From Cycloclasticus sp. (lineage in GTDB: Bacteria > Pseudomonadota > Gammaproteobacteria > Methylococcales > Cycloclasticaceae), in the NCBI GenBank assembly GCA_012960055.1, contig DUCA01000001.1:1-9068 (forward strand): 9,068 bases of DNA, in the 5' to 3' direction. Shown here in pieces: positions 1-7,804 of the stretch. A model generated the notes under the pieces. That model did not search any database. It was not told the origin of the DNA and saw nothing but the letters and a program-made list of their open reading frames with translations. Made by a program: the position numbers and the translations under genes. How positions within the stretch are numbered: the first letter of the stretch is position 1; the number at the start of each line of letters is the position of its first letter.

Positions 1-1352
1 TGATGACCTTTGACGTGGCAATTACAGCGTTAAAACTATTGGCTAACGAACGTATTTTTCAACCAGAAACGCCCACAACGCCCATTCAGATAATGGGTTT
101 AATGGAATCCGCAGGTCATACCTTCGATGCTTTATGGGTTTGCGGCTTACATGATCAATGTTGGCCGCCCGCGCCTAGCCCCAACCCCTTTTTACCGATT
201 GATGAACAGCGTAAACAGGGTTTGATTCAATCATCGGCGGAGTTGCAATATCAACAAGCAAAACGTCAAACCGAGCACTGGGCATCGTCGGCAAGTGTGG
301 TGGTGTTTAGCTATCCTAAAAGCGATGGCAATACGCCATTACTAATCAGCCCGCTGTTGGAAGACTTTAATTTAGTTGAGCAAACTGATGTGGTGCAAGC
401 TTTAGCCGATGAAGGCTTGCAGGAACGCATAGGCGGTGATTGTTTGGAGGCAATGAACGATAACGTTGGGCCAACACATGTGGCTGATGGCATTACCCGT
501 GGCGGTGTGAGTATTCTTAAAGACCAAGCCGCGTGCCCGTTTAAAGCGTTTGCACATAAGCGATTATTGGCCAGCGCGATAGAGCAGCCAGAGCCAGGTA
601 TTGATGCACGCTTGCGCGGCAGTTTGGTGCACCGTAGTTTGGAAGGTGTGTGGGCGAAGATTAAGTCGCATCAACAATTATTGCGTTTATCCATCGATGA
701 GCAACACGTTTTGGTTGAATCCATTGTTAAAGATGTCGTGGAGAAAGAAAGCTGGCTTACGCCGATATTGAAAAAATCGTTCGGTGCATTGGAAATTAAA
801 CGCATCGTTGAGCTATTAACTGACTGGCTAAGCATAGACCGTGCGCGCGAACCGTTTGACGTAGCGGCCACGGAACTTAAACAAACGCTAACGATTGGTG
901 CGCTACACATTAATACCAGTATTGACCGAGTGGATACGCTGGCGGACGGCTCTAGCGTAATTATTGATTATAAAACGGGCTCTGTCGCGACAGGTAGTTG
1001 GTTCGGTGAGCGCCCAGAAGAGCCCCAATTGCCGCTGTACGGTGTGTTTGGTGGTGATGGCGTGCAAAGCATCGCCTTTGCACAGCTAAAGAAAGGCGAG
1101 GCTAAATACGTGGGCATGAGTGATTGTGCCGAGCAATTCAGCGCCTTAAAAGGTTTGGATAAAACGAAAGGAGCAGAAGCGGATTGGGATGCTCAAATGG
1201 CGCGTTGGCAGGCGGTGGCCATTGCTTTAACCAATCAGTTTGTTGCGGGTGACGCACGCGTGATGCCAACCAAAAAAGCTTGTGACTACTGTGATTTAAG
1301 CAGCTTATGCCGCATTAACGAACAAACGACCGAGGAGCAAGCCAATGATTGA
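1..1352 (+). CDS. AddB-like PD-(D/E)XK nuclease family DNA repair protein, 5'-truncated
   Basis: This is the C-terminal part of a RecB-family nuclease that probably pairs with the helicase encoded just downstream in DNA-end processing. The reading frame is open at the window edge, and family members are usually about twice this length, so the ATG at base 3 is probably internal. Residues here are counted from base 3. Residues 28-65 carry a stretch typical of the inactivated helicase part (FDALWVCGLHDQCWPP, then PFLP). The nuclease domain shows H210, D308 in IDRVD, D322-Y-K324 in IIDYKTG, and Q342-xxx-Y346, so all expected catalytic elements are present. C178 (ACPFKAF) together with C427, C430 and C436 (Cx2Cx5C) matches the four-cysteine [4Fe-4S] staple of AddB-type nucleases. 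The stop codon lies inside the next gene, giving an 8-base overlap. The family call is firm; equivalence to true AddB is not. Confidence 0.88.
   Translation, partial: MTFDVAITALKLLANERIFQPETPTTPIQIMGLMESAGHTFDALWVCGLHDQCWPPAPSPNPFLPIDEQRKQGLIQSSAELQYQQAKRQTEHWASSASVVVFSYPKSDGNTPLLISPLLEDFNLVEQTDVVQALADEGLQERIGGDCLEAMNDNVGPTHVADGITRGGVSILKDQAACPFKAFAHKRLLASAIEQPEPGIDARLRGSLVHRSLEGVWAKIKSHQQLLRLSIDEQHVLVESIVKDVVEKESWLTPILKKSFGALEIKRIVELLTDWLSIDRAREPFDVAATELKQTLTIGALHINTSIDRVDTLADGSSVIIDYKTGSVATGSWFGERPEEPQLPLYGVFGGDGVQSIAFAQLKKGEAKYVGMSDCAEQFSALKGLDKTKGAEADWDAQMARWQAVAIALTNQFVAGDARVMPTKKACDYCDLSSLCRINEQTTEEQAND
1332..1337 (+). promoter_or_regulatory. Ribosome binding site for the AddA-like helicase gene
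   Basis: A GAGGAG hexamer sits 7 bases before the ATG at 1345, inside the end of the preceding nuclease gene. It fixes the start of the helicase gene and implies that its translation initiates within the upstream coding sequence. Confidence 0.8.
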
Positions 1353-4300
1353 GCCGCAAGATCAAGCGCAACGCCAAACGTCACTGGATATTAACCATTC
1401 TTTTATCGTGCAAGCGCCGGCCGGTTCGGGCAAAACCAGCTTGCTGACACAACGCTTTTTACGCTTGCTGACGCGTGTTAGAAGCCCAGAAGAAATTCTG
1501 GCAATTACGTTTACCCGCAAAGCCGCTGCGGAAATGCACCAGCGAATTATTGAGTCGTTAAAGTTGGCGCAAAAACCTAAACCCAGCGATGAGTTTGAGG
1601 CGCAGACGTGGTTAATCGCCGCGCAGGTGTTGCAGCACGATGCCGATTGCGAGTGGCATTTATTGCAAAACCCTAATCGCTTGCGCGTACAAACGATTGA
1701 TTCGCTGTGTGCGAATTTGACCAAGCAATTGCCTGTAACATCTCACTTTGGTTCGCCGCCAGCAATACAGCAAGATGCGCGTCCGATGTACACAGAAGCC
1801 GCCCGAAATTGTTTGCAAGAATTGGATGATGAGGACGAAGTAGGCGAGGCGATTCGTTTATTGTTATCGCATTTAGATAATCAGTTACCTCGTGCAGAAA
1901 GCTTGGTGTCGGCGATGTTGGCGTCGCGCGATCAATGGTTACGGCACATTATCAGTGGCCATTCAGCCGTGTTTAACCGCTCAACACTCGAAGGGGTTCT
2001 GCAACGTTCGATTGAACAGGTTTTATTTAACACGATTGATGCCTTGGACGAAGGGCATAGGCAAACCTTACAAGACTTGCTGGCGTTTGCATCATCGAAT
2101 ATGGCGGATGTAAATAGCCCGATTAGCCAATACGGTATGCAGGCTGATTTAACACAGGCGGATGCCAGTACGTTGGATACATGGCAGATGGTGGCGAGGT
2201 TTCTGCAAAACGATAAAGGCGAGTGGCGAAAACAAGCGAGCGCTAACCTTGGTTTCCCTGCAGCGAATAGCAGCGAGAATAAACAAGAAAAGGCGCTATT
2301 TGGGGATAAGAAAAAGCAATACAAAGCGCTATTGGCCGAGTTGGCAGATAACACGGTGTTGAAGGAAACGCTGAGTTGGGTAACGTGCCTGCCCGCATCG
2401 GAATACACTGAGCAGCAATGGCAGTTTATTCAAGCTTTGTTTGTGGTGTTGCCCAATGCGGTTGGACATTTGCGCTTGGTGTTTCAACAACAAGGGCAAG
2501 TTGATTTTTGTGAGGTGTCGTTATCTGCCAGTTATGCCTTGCACGATACAGAGGGCATGACAGAGGTCGGGCTTAGGTTGGATTATCAATTGCAACATAT
2601 CTTAGTGGATGAGTTTCAAGATACCTCAGAAACGCAGTTTATGTTGCTGAAAGACCTTGTGGCGGGTTGGCAACTCGGTGATGGGCGGACACTGTTTTTA
2701 GTGGGCGACCCGATGCAGTCTATTTATCGATTTAGGCAAGCTGAAGTGGGTTTGTTTTTAAAAACACAGCAGCAAGGTTTGGGTGAAGTAAGTGATATTC
2801 AAGCGCTGAATATTTCGGTTAATTTCAGGTCTCAAGCAGGGGTTGTGGACTGGGTGAATAAGGCCTTCGCAAAGGTGATGCCTAAGGAAGATAATTTATA
2901 CAGCGGCGCGATTTCCTACAAACCATCACGAGCGTTTAAACAGAACGAGGGCAGTGATGCTGTGCGCTATTACCCGCATCCAGACAGGCCAACAGAAGGG
3001 CAGGCGTTGCTTGAATTGATTCAACAGATTCAGCAAACATCGCCGAATGACAGCATTGGTGTATTGGTGCGCGGACGTAGCCACTTGCTGGATTTAGTGG
3101 CCGCGATGAATAAAGCAGGTTTGGCTTACCAAGCTAGCGATATAGACCCGCTCAGCAAACGACAAACGGTGATTGATTTAATGTCGCTAACGCGTGCTTA
3201 TTTGCACCCAGCCGACCGCGTGGCGTGGTTGTCTGTATTGCGAGCGCCATGGTGTGGCTTGAGCCTTAACGATATGCATGCCTTATTAGCAGGTGAGCCG
3301 AATACTAATGTTTGGGATTTATTGAAGCAGAACTCGAGACTGGAAGGCTTGAGTGATGAGACTCAGCAAAGTCTACAACATGTGATTAAGGTGATAACGA
3401 CTGCATTTGAGCAACGCGACCGCATGAGTTTGGCGGAAAGCATAGAAGGTGTATGGAACGAATTTTTTGGTCCTGAATGCTTAACGAACGAATCTGATTT
3501 AAGTGATGTACAACGGTTTTTCGATTGTTTGAGTGAGTTAGAAAGCGCGGGGCGGGCTGTTGATATGACGGTGTTAGAAAACACCGTGGAAAAGCTATAC
3601 GCCGCAGCGGATGTTAATGCAGCAGATAACTTGCAAATCATGACGATACATAAAGCGAAAGGGCTTGAGTTTGATCACGTGATTTTACCGGGCTTGGATA
3701 GAAAATCGCGCAACGATGATAAACGTTTATTGGCGTGGTTAGAGCGTCCATCTGAAGCCTCAGGCGATAGTGAATTATTGATTGCGCCGATTAAAGAAAC
3801 TGGCTCAGAGGGTGACGATGCGATTGGTAAATACCTAAATAAAATTGAGCAAGAAAAGTCACATCACGAAAGTCAGCGCTTGTTATACGTGGCGGCAACC
3901 CGCGCTAAAAAACGGTTGCATCTAAGCTTTTGTGTGTTGTTTGATGAGAAGAAAGGAGAACTAAAAACTCCGGCTTCAAATACCTTGTTAGGGCTACTGT
4001 GGCCAATGATTAAAGCGGATATTTCTGTCGAATTTGATAGTGATAACTTGGGTAATAAAGAATCCGTAACCCATAGTAATTTAAGTAAATTAAATATAAA
4101 TAAAGTATCGAAAGTTGATAATAAATATTTGGACTTTAAACAAGGCAGTACATGTACATTTAAAAAGCAAACCCAGCTTGTTGAGTTTGATTGGGCGACT
4201 GATTTAGCTGCGTCGATAGGCACAGTTTGCCATCAACTGATGGGTGAGCGAGGCTTGGGTGACGTCTGCGTTGTTAACGATGAAACTACGATACGTCATC

Positions 4301-4713
4301 AACTTTTTGAGGTGGGTGTGTTGCCGCAAAAAATGAATGAAGCAATAGGCCGTGTTAAGCAAATAATGAACAACTGCCTGCAAGATAACCGTGGGCAATG
4401 GGTTCTAAATAATGCTCATCAACACAGTGCGTTTGAATTGGGGTTGTCGGGCGTGGTGAAGGGTGACATTATGCACTGCCGACTCGATAGAACGTTTGTG
4501 GATGACGGTAAACGCTGGATTATTGATTATAAAACCAGTCGCCATGAAGACGATAATAAGGAACAATTTTTGGACGAAGAAGAGTCTAGATATAAACCAC
4601 AATTAGAGAAATATGCGCAGCTGATGAGTGCGATGGATTCACGCCCGATAATGTTGGGTTTGTATTACCCCGCATTTGGTGGTTGGCGTAGCTGGGAGTT
4701 TCATTGTGATTAA
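1345..4713 (+). CDS. AddA-like UvrD/RecB-type helicase-nuclease
   Basis: This is a 1122-residue superfamily 1A DNA helicase with a C-terminal nuclease, expected to unwind and degrade DNA ends in the cytoplasm together with the upstream AddB-like subunit. Helicase motifs appear in order: Q-motif region near residue 6, Walker A APAGSGKT with K30, motif Ia TFTRKAAAEM (55-64), motif II DEFQD (422-426), motif III GDPMQSIYRFR (454-464), motif IV NFRS (493-496), motif V TIHKAKGLEFD (from 767), and motif VI ending VAATRAK with R853. A polar linker of about residues 890-945 follows. The RecB-type nuclease domain then shows H963, D1048 (RLDR), D1061-Y-K1063 (IIDYKTS) and Q1086-xxx-Y1090. No iron-sulfur cysteine set is visible in it. 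Both the ATPase and nuclease sites look intact, and the length suits AddA-type proteins. The ATG follows a strong ribosome binding site and overlaps the upstream gene by 8 bases. Confidence 0.92.
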   Translation: MIEPQDQAQRQTSLDINHSFIVQAPAGSGKTSLLTQRFLRLLTRVRSPEEILAITFTRKAAAEMHQRIIESLKLAQKPKPSDEFEAQTWLIAAQVLQHDADCEWHLLQNPNRLRVQTIDSLCANLTKQLPVTSHFGSPPAIQQDARPMYTEAARNCLQELDDEDEVGEAIRLLLSHLDNQLPRAESLVSAMLASRDQWLRHIISGHSAVFNRSTLEGVLQRSIEQVLFNTIDALDEGHRQTLQDLLAFASSNMADVNSPISQYGMQADLTQADASTLDTWQMVARFLQNDKGEWRKQASANLGFPAANSSENKQEKALFGDKKKQYKALLAELADNTVLKETLSWVTCLPASEYTEQQWQFIQALFVVLPNAVGHLRLVFQQQGQVDFCEVSLSASYALHDTEGMTEVGLRLDYQLQHILVDEFQDTSETQFMLLKDLVAGWQLGDGRTLFLVGDPMQSIYRFRQAEVGLFLKTQQQGLGEVSDIQALNISVNFRSQAGVVDWVNKAFAKVMPKEDNLYSGAISYKPSRAFKQNEGSDAVRYYPHPDRPTEGQALLELIQQIQQTSPNDSIGVLVRGRSHLLDLVAAMNKAGLAYQASDIDPLSKRQTVIDLMSLTRAYLHPADRVAWLSVLRAPWCGLSLNDMHALLAGEPNTNVWDLLKQNSRLEGLSDETQQSLQHVIKVITTAFEQRDRMSLAESIEGVWNEFFGPECLTNESDLSDVQRFFDCLSELESAGRAVDMTVLENTVEKLYAAADVNAADNLQIMTIHKAKGLEFDHVILPGLDRKSRNDDKRLLAWLERPSEASGDSELLIAPIKETGSEGDDAIGKYLNKIEQEKSHHESQRLLYVAATRAKKRLHLSFCVLFDEKKGELKTPASNTLLGLLWPMIKADISVEFDSDNLGNKESVTHSNLSKLNINKVSKVDNKYLDFKQGSTCTFKKQTQLVEFDWATDLAASIGTVCHQLMGERGLGDVCVVNDETTIRHQLFEVGVLPQKMNEAIGRVKQIMNNCLQDNRGQWVLNNAHQHSAFELGLSGVVKGDIMHCRLDRTFVDDGKRWIIDYKTSRHEDDNKEQFLDEEESRYKPQLEKYAQLMSAMDSRPIMLGLYYPAFGGWRSWEFHCD
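4081..4140 (+). other. Very AT-rich linker segment inside the helicase-nuclease gene
   Basis: Only 9 of these 60 bases are G or C, far below the surrounding gene. The segment encodes residues 913-932, rich in Lys, Asn, Ser and Leu, between helicase motif VI and the nuclease domain. It is most simply an unconstrained interdomain linker. AT-rich DNA of this kind could also hold a weak internal promoter, but I see no convincing -35/-10 pair. Confidence 0.6.
4694..4698 (+). promoter_or_regulatory. Ribosome binding site deciding the GTG start at 4706
   Basis: GGGAG lies 7 bases upstream of an in-frame GTG at 4706. The reading frame stays open back to a TTG at 4676, but that start lacks a comparable site and would add ten residues of no evident value before the first membrane segment. 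The GTG is therefore preferred. Confidence 0.65.
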
Positions 4714-6847
4714 GTCCAAAAAAGTTTGGCTGCTTGGGCTAATTGCACTGCTAGTAATCGGTTTCTATTTACTGGGTTTAAACCAATATTTTGATTTAAG
4801 CGTGTTAAAAGAAAAGACTCATGGTTTTACTGCCTATTATCAGGCGAACCCTTGGCAAACATCACTTTGGTTCTTTCTTATCTATATTGTTTCAACCGCG
4901 GTTTCTATACCCGGCGCGAGCATACTCACATTAGCTGGTGGCGCGGTATTCGGTTTGTGGTGGGGTGTTGTGTTGGTGTCGTTTGCTTCTACTATCGGCG
5001 CAAGTTTGGCTTTTTTGTTATCGCGTTATGTGCTGAAAGACAGCATTCAGCAGAAGTTTTCTGACAAATTAGCGGACACAAACGCCGGCATTGAAAAAGA
5101 GGGTGCGTTTTATCTATTCACTCTGCGCTTAATCGTGGTGTTCCCATTTTGGTTAATTAATATGTTGATGGGGCTAACACCAATAAAGTTACGCACGTAC
5201 TTTTGGGTGAGCCAACTGGGCATGTTCCCCGCGACGATATTGTTCGTTAATGCCGGTACGCAACTGGCAAAAGTTGAACATGTGGGCGATATTCTGTCGC
5301 CCGCCGTGGCGGTTTCGTTTGCCTTATTGGGGTTGTTTCCGCTGATTGCTAGGGCTATTCCGGGTATTGTTCGTCGCTATACGGTGTTAAAGGCGTATAA
5401 AAAGCCGGGTTCATTCGATTACAACTTAGTCGTGATAGGCGGCGGTTCCGCGGGCTTGGTTAGTTCGTATATTGCGGCGGCGGTTAAAGCCAAGGTATTA
5501 CTGGTTGAAAAAGACAAGATGGGGGGGGATTGTTTGAACACCGGCTGTGTGCCGTCAAAGTCGCTGATTAAGTCATCACGCTTTTTAGCCGATTTAACGC
5601 GGAGTGAACGCTATGGGATTAAAAGCGCCTCAGCTGAGTATGACTTTGCTGACGTGCTGGAGCGCGTGTCGTTGGTGATTAAGCAAATTGAGCCGCATGA
5701 TTCGGTGGACCGATATACACAGTTGGGTGTTGAGTGTGTGCAGGGTGACGCACGGGTGGTTTCGCCTTGGCAAGTGTTGGTTAACGATAAGATCGTGACT
5801 ACGCAAAACATCATTATTGCCACCGGTGCAAAACCGTGTGTACCGACTATTGAGGGCTTAGAGCAGGTTCGTTATTACACCTCGGATACGATTTGGTCCT
5901 TGCGCGAGCGACCTGAACGTTTGTTGGTCGTTGGCGCTGGCCCTATCGGTTGTGAACTGGGGCAGAGTTTCAGCCGATTAGGCTGCCAGGTGACGATGGT
6001 TGATTTCGCCGAGCGTATCATGTTGCTAGAGGATGAAGCCGCGGCATCGCTGTTAATGATGCAGCTCGAATCAGAAGGTGTTGAACTTAAACTGCAACAC
6101 TCTATTGAATCCTTCCGTGTTGAGGGTAATGAACAATTTGCAACGTTAGTTCAAAAAGAGGGAGGCAGTCTTCAACTTCGTTTTGATGCTGTGCTGTTTG
6201 CTATTGGTCGACAGGCGAATACTAGTGGATTTGGTTTGCAAGAATTAGGCGTAAAAACAACCCGTTCTGGCACGATTGAAGTGGATAAATATATGCGCAC
6301 CTGTGTGCCAACGATATACGCCTGTGGTGATGTCGCTGGGCCGTATCAATTCACTCATACCGCGGCGCATTATGCTTGGTATAGCACAGTGAACAGTCTG
6401 TTCGGCGATATTTGGCGCTTTAAAGTTGACCATCGAGTGATTCCTAGAGTGACCTTTACAGAACCTGAAATTGCCAGTGTGGGGTATAACGAACAAACAG
6501 CAAAGGTCGCGGGTTTAGTGACGGAAACAACGGTATTTCAGTTGAAAGAGTTAGATCGCGCCATCGTTGATGGCAAAACCGAGGGTTTTATTAAGGTGCT
6601 GACACCTCTGGGTAAAGATAAAATATTGGGCGTAACGATTGTCGGCGAACACGCGGGTGAAATACTACCTGAGTTCGTGTTGGCTATGAAATATGGCTTG
6701 AGTTTGAATAAGATATTAGGCACCATTCATGCTTATCCCACGTGGGCGGAATCGAGCAAATATACCGCGGGTGTATGGAAGAAAAATCATCCACCTAAAA
6801 AGCTTTTAGCATTGATTGAGCGGTATCATTCGGCGAAACGTAAATAA
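4706..6847 (+). CDS. TVP38/TMEM64 (VTT) membrane domain fused to FAD-dependent NAD(P)-disulfide oxidoreductase
   Basis: This 713-residue fusion protein has a membrane half of about residues 1-230. A hydrophobic anchor at 7-25 is followed by a VTT/DedA-like block at about 50-190 (SIPGASILTLAGGAVFG, then a conserved-looking LRLIVVFPFWLIN) and a last hydrophobic segment near 196-220. Residues 240-713 form a complete class I pyridine nucleotide-disulfide oxidoreductase. It has the FAD-binding G245-x-G-xx-G250, redox-active C276-LNTG-C281, NAD(P)-binding G410-x-G-xx-G415, second FAD motif ACGD (539-542) and a C-terminal interface with HAYPTWAE (675-682). Y677 stands where dihydrolipoamide dehydrogenase has its catalytic His, as in mercuric reductases. 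The N-terminal metal-binding domain and C-terminal Cys pair of true MerA are absent. The substrate is unknown. The position before arsS and arsM suggests a role in arsenical redox chemistry or transport at the inner membrane (inference). The GTG start overlaps the preceding stop by 8 bases. Confidence 0.88.
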   Translation: MIKSKKVWLLGLIALLVIGFYLLGLNQYFDLSVLKEKTHGFTAYYQANPWQTSLWFFLIYIVSTAVSIPGASILTLAGGAVFGLWWGVVLVSFASTIGASLAFLLSRYVLKDSIQQKFSDKLADTNAGIEKEGAFYLFTLRLIVVFPFWLINMLMGLTPIKLRTYFWVSQLGMFPATILFVNAGTQLAKVEHVGDILSPAVAVSFALLGLFPLIARAIPGIVRRYTVLKAYKKPGSFDYNLVVIGGGSAGLVSSYIAAAVKAKVLLVEKDKMGGDCLNTGCVPSKSLIKSSRFLADLTRSERYGIKSASAEYDFADVLERVSLVIKQIEPHDSVDRYTQLGVECVQGDARVVSPWQVLVNDKIVTTQNIIIATGAKPCVPTIEGLEQVRYYTSDTIWSLRERPERLLVVGAGPIGCELGQSFSRLGCQVTMVDFAERIMLLEDEAAASLLMMQLESEGVELKLQHSIESFRVEGNEQFATLVQKEGGSLQLRFDAVLFAIGRQANTSGFGLQELGVKTTRSGTIEVDKYMRTCVPTIYACGDVAGPYQFTHTAAHYAWYSTVNSLFGDIWRFKVDHRVIPRVTFTEPEIASVGYNEQTAKVAGLVTETTVFQLKELDRAIVDGKTEGFIKVLTPLGKDKILGVTIVGEHAGEILPEFVLAMKYGLSLNKILGTIHAYPTWAESSKYTAGVWKKNHPPKKLLALIERYHSAKRK
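5521..5528 (+). repeat. G8 homopolymer run in the oxidoreductase gene
   Basis: Eight consecutive G bases span the end of an ATG codon, two GGG codons and the first base of GAT, encoding Met-Gly-Gly-Asp just before the redox-active cysteine pair. A one-base slip would shift the frame before the catalytic cysteines. The run is visible; any functional slippage is speculation. Confidence 0.55.
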
Positions 6848-6856
6848 TAGAATATG
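6845..6856 (+). promoter_or_regulatory. Tandem stop and in-frame restart between the oxidoreductase and arsS
   Basis: The oxidoreductase ends with TAA followed immediately by an in-frame TAG, one AAT codon, and the arsS ATG at 6854 in the same reading frame. No good Shine-Dalgarno sequence precedes this ATG, so arsS translation probably depends on terminating ribosomes restarting (inference). Confidence 0.55.
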
Positions 6857-7804
6857 CACCCTACACTCGACAAACTATCAAACACGGATTTTCCAGCGAT
6901 CACGCGCGGCGCCTTAACCACGCTACAAGTTAATTTGGGCTATTTGTGCAATCAATCGTGTTTGCATTGCCACGTTAACGCAGGGCCTACACGTAAAGAG
7001 TTAATGGATAGGACCACGATAGATGCACTGTTAGCGTTTATAAGTCAGCAGGGTATCGATACGCTGGATTTAACCGGTGGTGCACCAGAAATGAACCCGC
7101 ATTTTGAATATTTGGTAAGCGAAGCAACACGGCGCGGATTAACGGTGATTGATCGCTGTAATCTAACGATTCTTGAAGAACCGGGTTACACGCACTTGGC
7201 TGATTTTTTAGCGCGGAATAAGGTGCAAATTGTCGCCTCATTGCCGTGTTACTCCAGTGATAACGTGGATGCACAACGTGGCGATGGCGTGTTTGATAGA
7301 AGCATAACGGCATTACAGCGGCTTAATAAATTGGGTTACGGAACTGAGTTGGAACTGAGCCTCGTGTATAACCCTCAAGGTGCGCAGTTACCGCCAAGTC
7401 AATCGAGTCTGCAAGAAGAGTATAAAACGCACTTATTTAACCATTTCGGCATTGTGTTTAGCCGTTTGTTGACGATTACTAATATGCCGATTAAACGCTT
7501 TGGCAGCACGCTAATTTCCAAAGGCCAATTTGACGGTTATATGGACTTGCTCAAAGCGTCTTATCAATCAGCAAACCTTGAGGGACTGATGTGTAAAAGT
7601 ATATTAAGCGTCGATTGGCAGGGTTTTGTGTATGATTGCGACTTTAATCAAATGCTTGCCTTGCCAGCAGGTATTAATGTCAGTAAACAACATATTTCGG
7701 ATTGCTTAGAGGTTGATTTCTATCAACAAGCCATCACCATTGCAGACCATTGCTATGGCTGCACAGCGGGCAGTGGCTCCAGTTGTGGCGGCTCACTCAC
7801 ATAA
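6854..7804 (+). CDS. arsS: Arsenosugar biosynthesis radical SAM enzyme ArsS (cysteine form)
   Basis: This 316-residue radical SAM enzyme would join the 5'-deoxyadenosyl group of SAM to trivalent dimethylarsenical, giving the dimethylarsinoyl-deoxyadenosine precursor of arsenosugars; that role is known for the family. The [4Fe-4S] motif is C32-xxx-C36-xx-C39 inside LGYLCNQSCLHCHVNAGP, a strong ArsS signature, followed by TGGAPE at 74-79 for SAM binding. The C-terminal half has C247, C262 and C284, and ends with C300, C303 and C311 in CYGCTAGSGSSCGG. These could ligate an auxiliary cluster or bind arsenic. Some family members carry selenocysteine; this gene has no in-frame TGA, so it is an all-cysteine version. 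It starts 6 bases after the oxidoreductase gene, with only a weak ribosome binding site, and arsM follows 41 bases later. Confidence 0.9.
   Translation: MHPTLDKLSNTDFPAITRGALTTLQVNLGYLCNQSCLHCHVNAGPTRKELMDRTTIDALLAFISQQGIDTLDLTGGAPEMNPHFEYLVSEATRRGLTVIDRCNLTILEEPGYTHLADFLARNKVQIVASLPCYSSDNVDAQRGDGVFDRSITALQRLNKLGYGTELELSLVYNPQGAQLPPSQSSLQEEYKTHLFNHFGIVFSRLLTITNMPIKRFGSTLISKGQFDGYMDLLKASYQSANLEGLMCKSILSVDWQGFVYDCDFNQMLALPAGINVSKQHISDCLEVDFYQQAITIADHCYGCTAGSGSSCGGSLT

Noticed and set aside
3..5. ATG at base 3 as the true start of the AddB-like gene
   Set aside because: The frame is open to the window edge, and the conserved region begins almost at once, so the gene almost certainly starts upstream of the window.
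1932..2408. Minus-strand 158-codon open frame
   Set aside because: It lies wholly inside the well-supported helicase gene and shows no recognisable domain or ribosome binding site. It is an antisense shadow.
4676..4705. TTG start adding ten residues to the oxidoreductase fusion
   Set aside because: The GTG at 4706 has a well-spaced GGGAG site and starts just before the first membrane segment. The TTG has neither advantage.
4706..6847. True mercuric reductase (merA)
   Set aside because: There is no N-terminal heavy-metal-binding domain, no C-terminal Cys pair, and no mer genes nearby.
4706..6847. Dihydrolipoamide dehydrogenase (lpdA)
   Set aside because: The catalytic His of the HxHPT motif is replaced by Tyr677. 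The protein carries a membrane domain, and no 2-oxoacid dehydrogenase genes are adjacent.
6854..7804. Selenocysteine (in-frame TGA) in arsS
   Set aside because: The frame reads through to TAA at 7802 without any in-frame TGA, and the C-terminal motif is encoded by cysteine codons.
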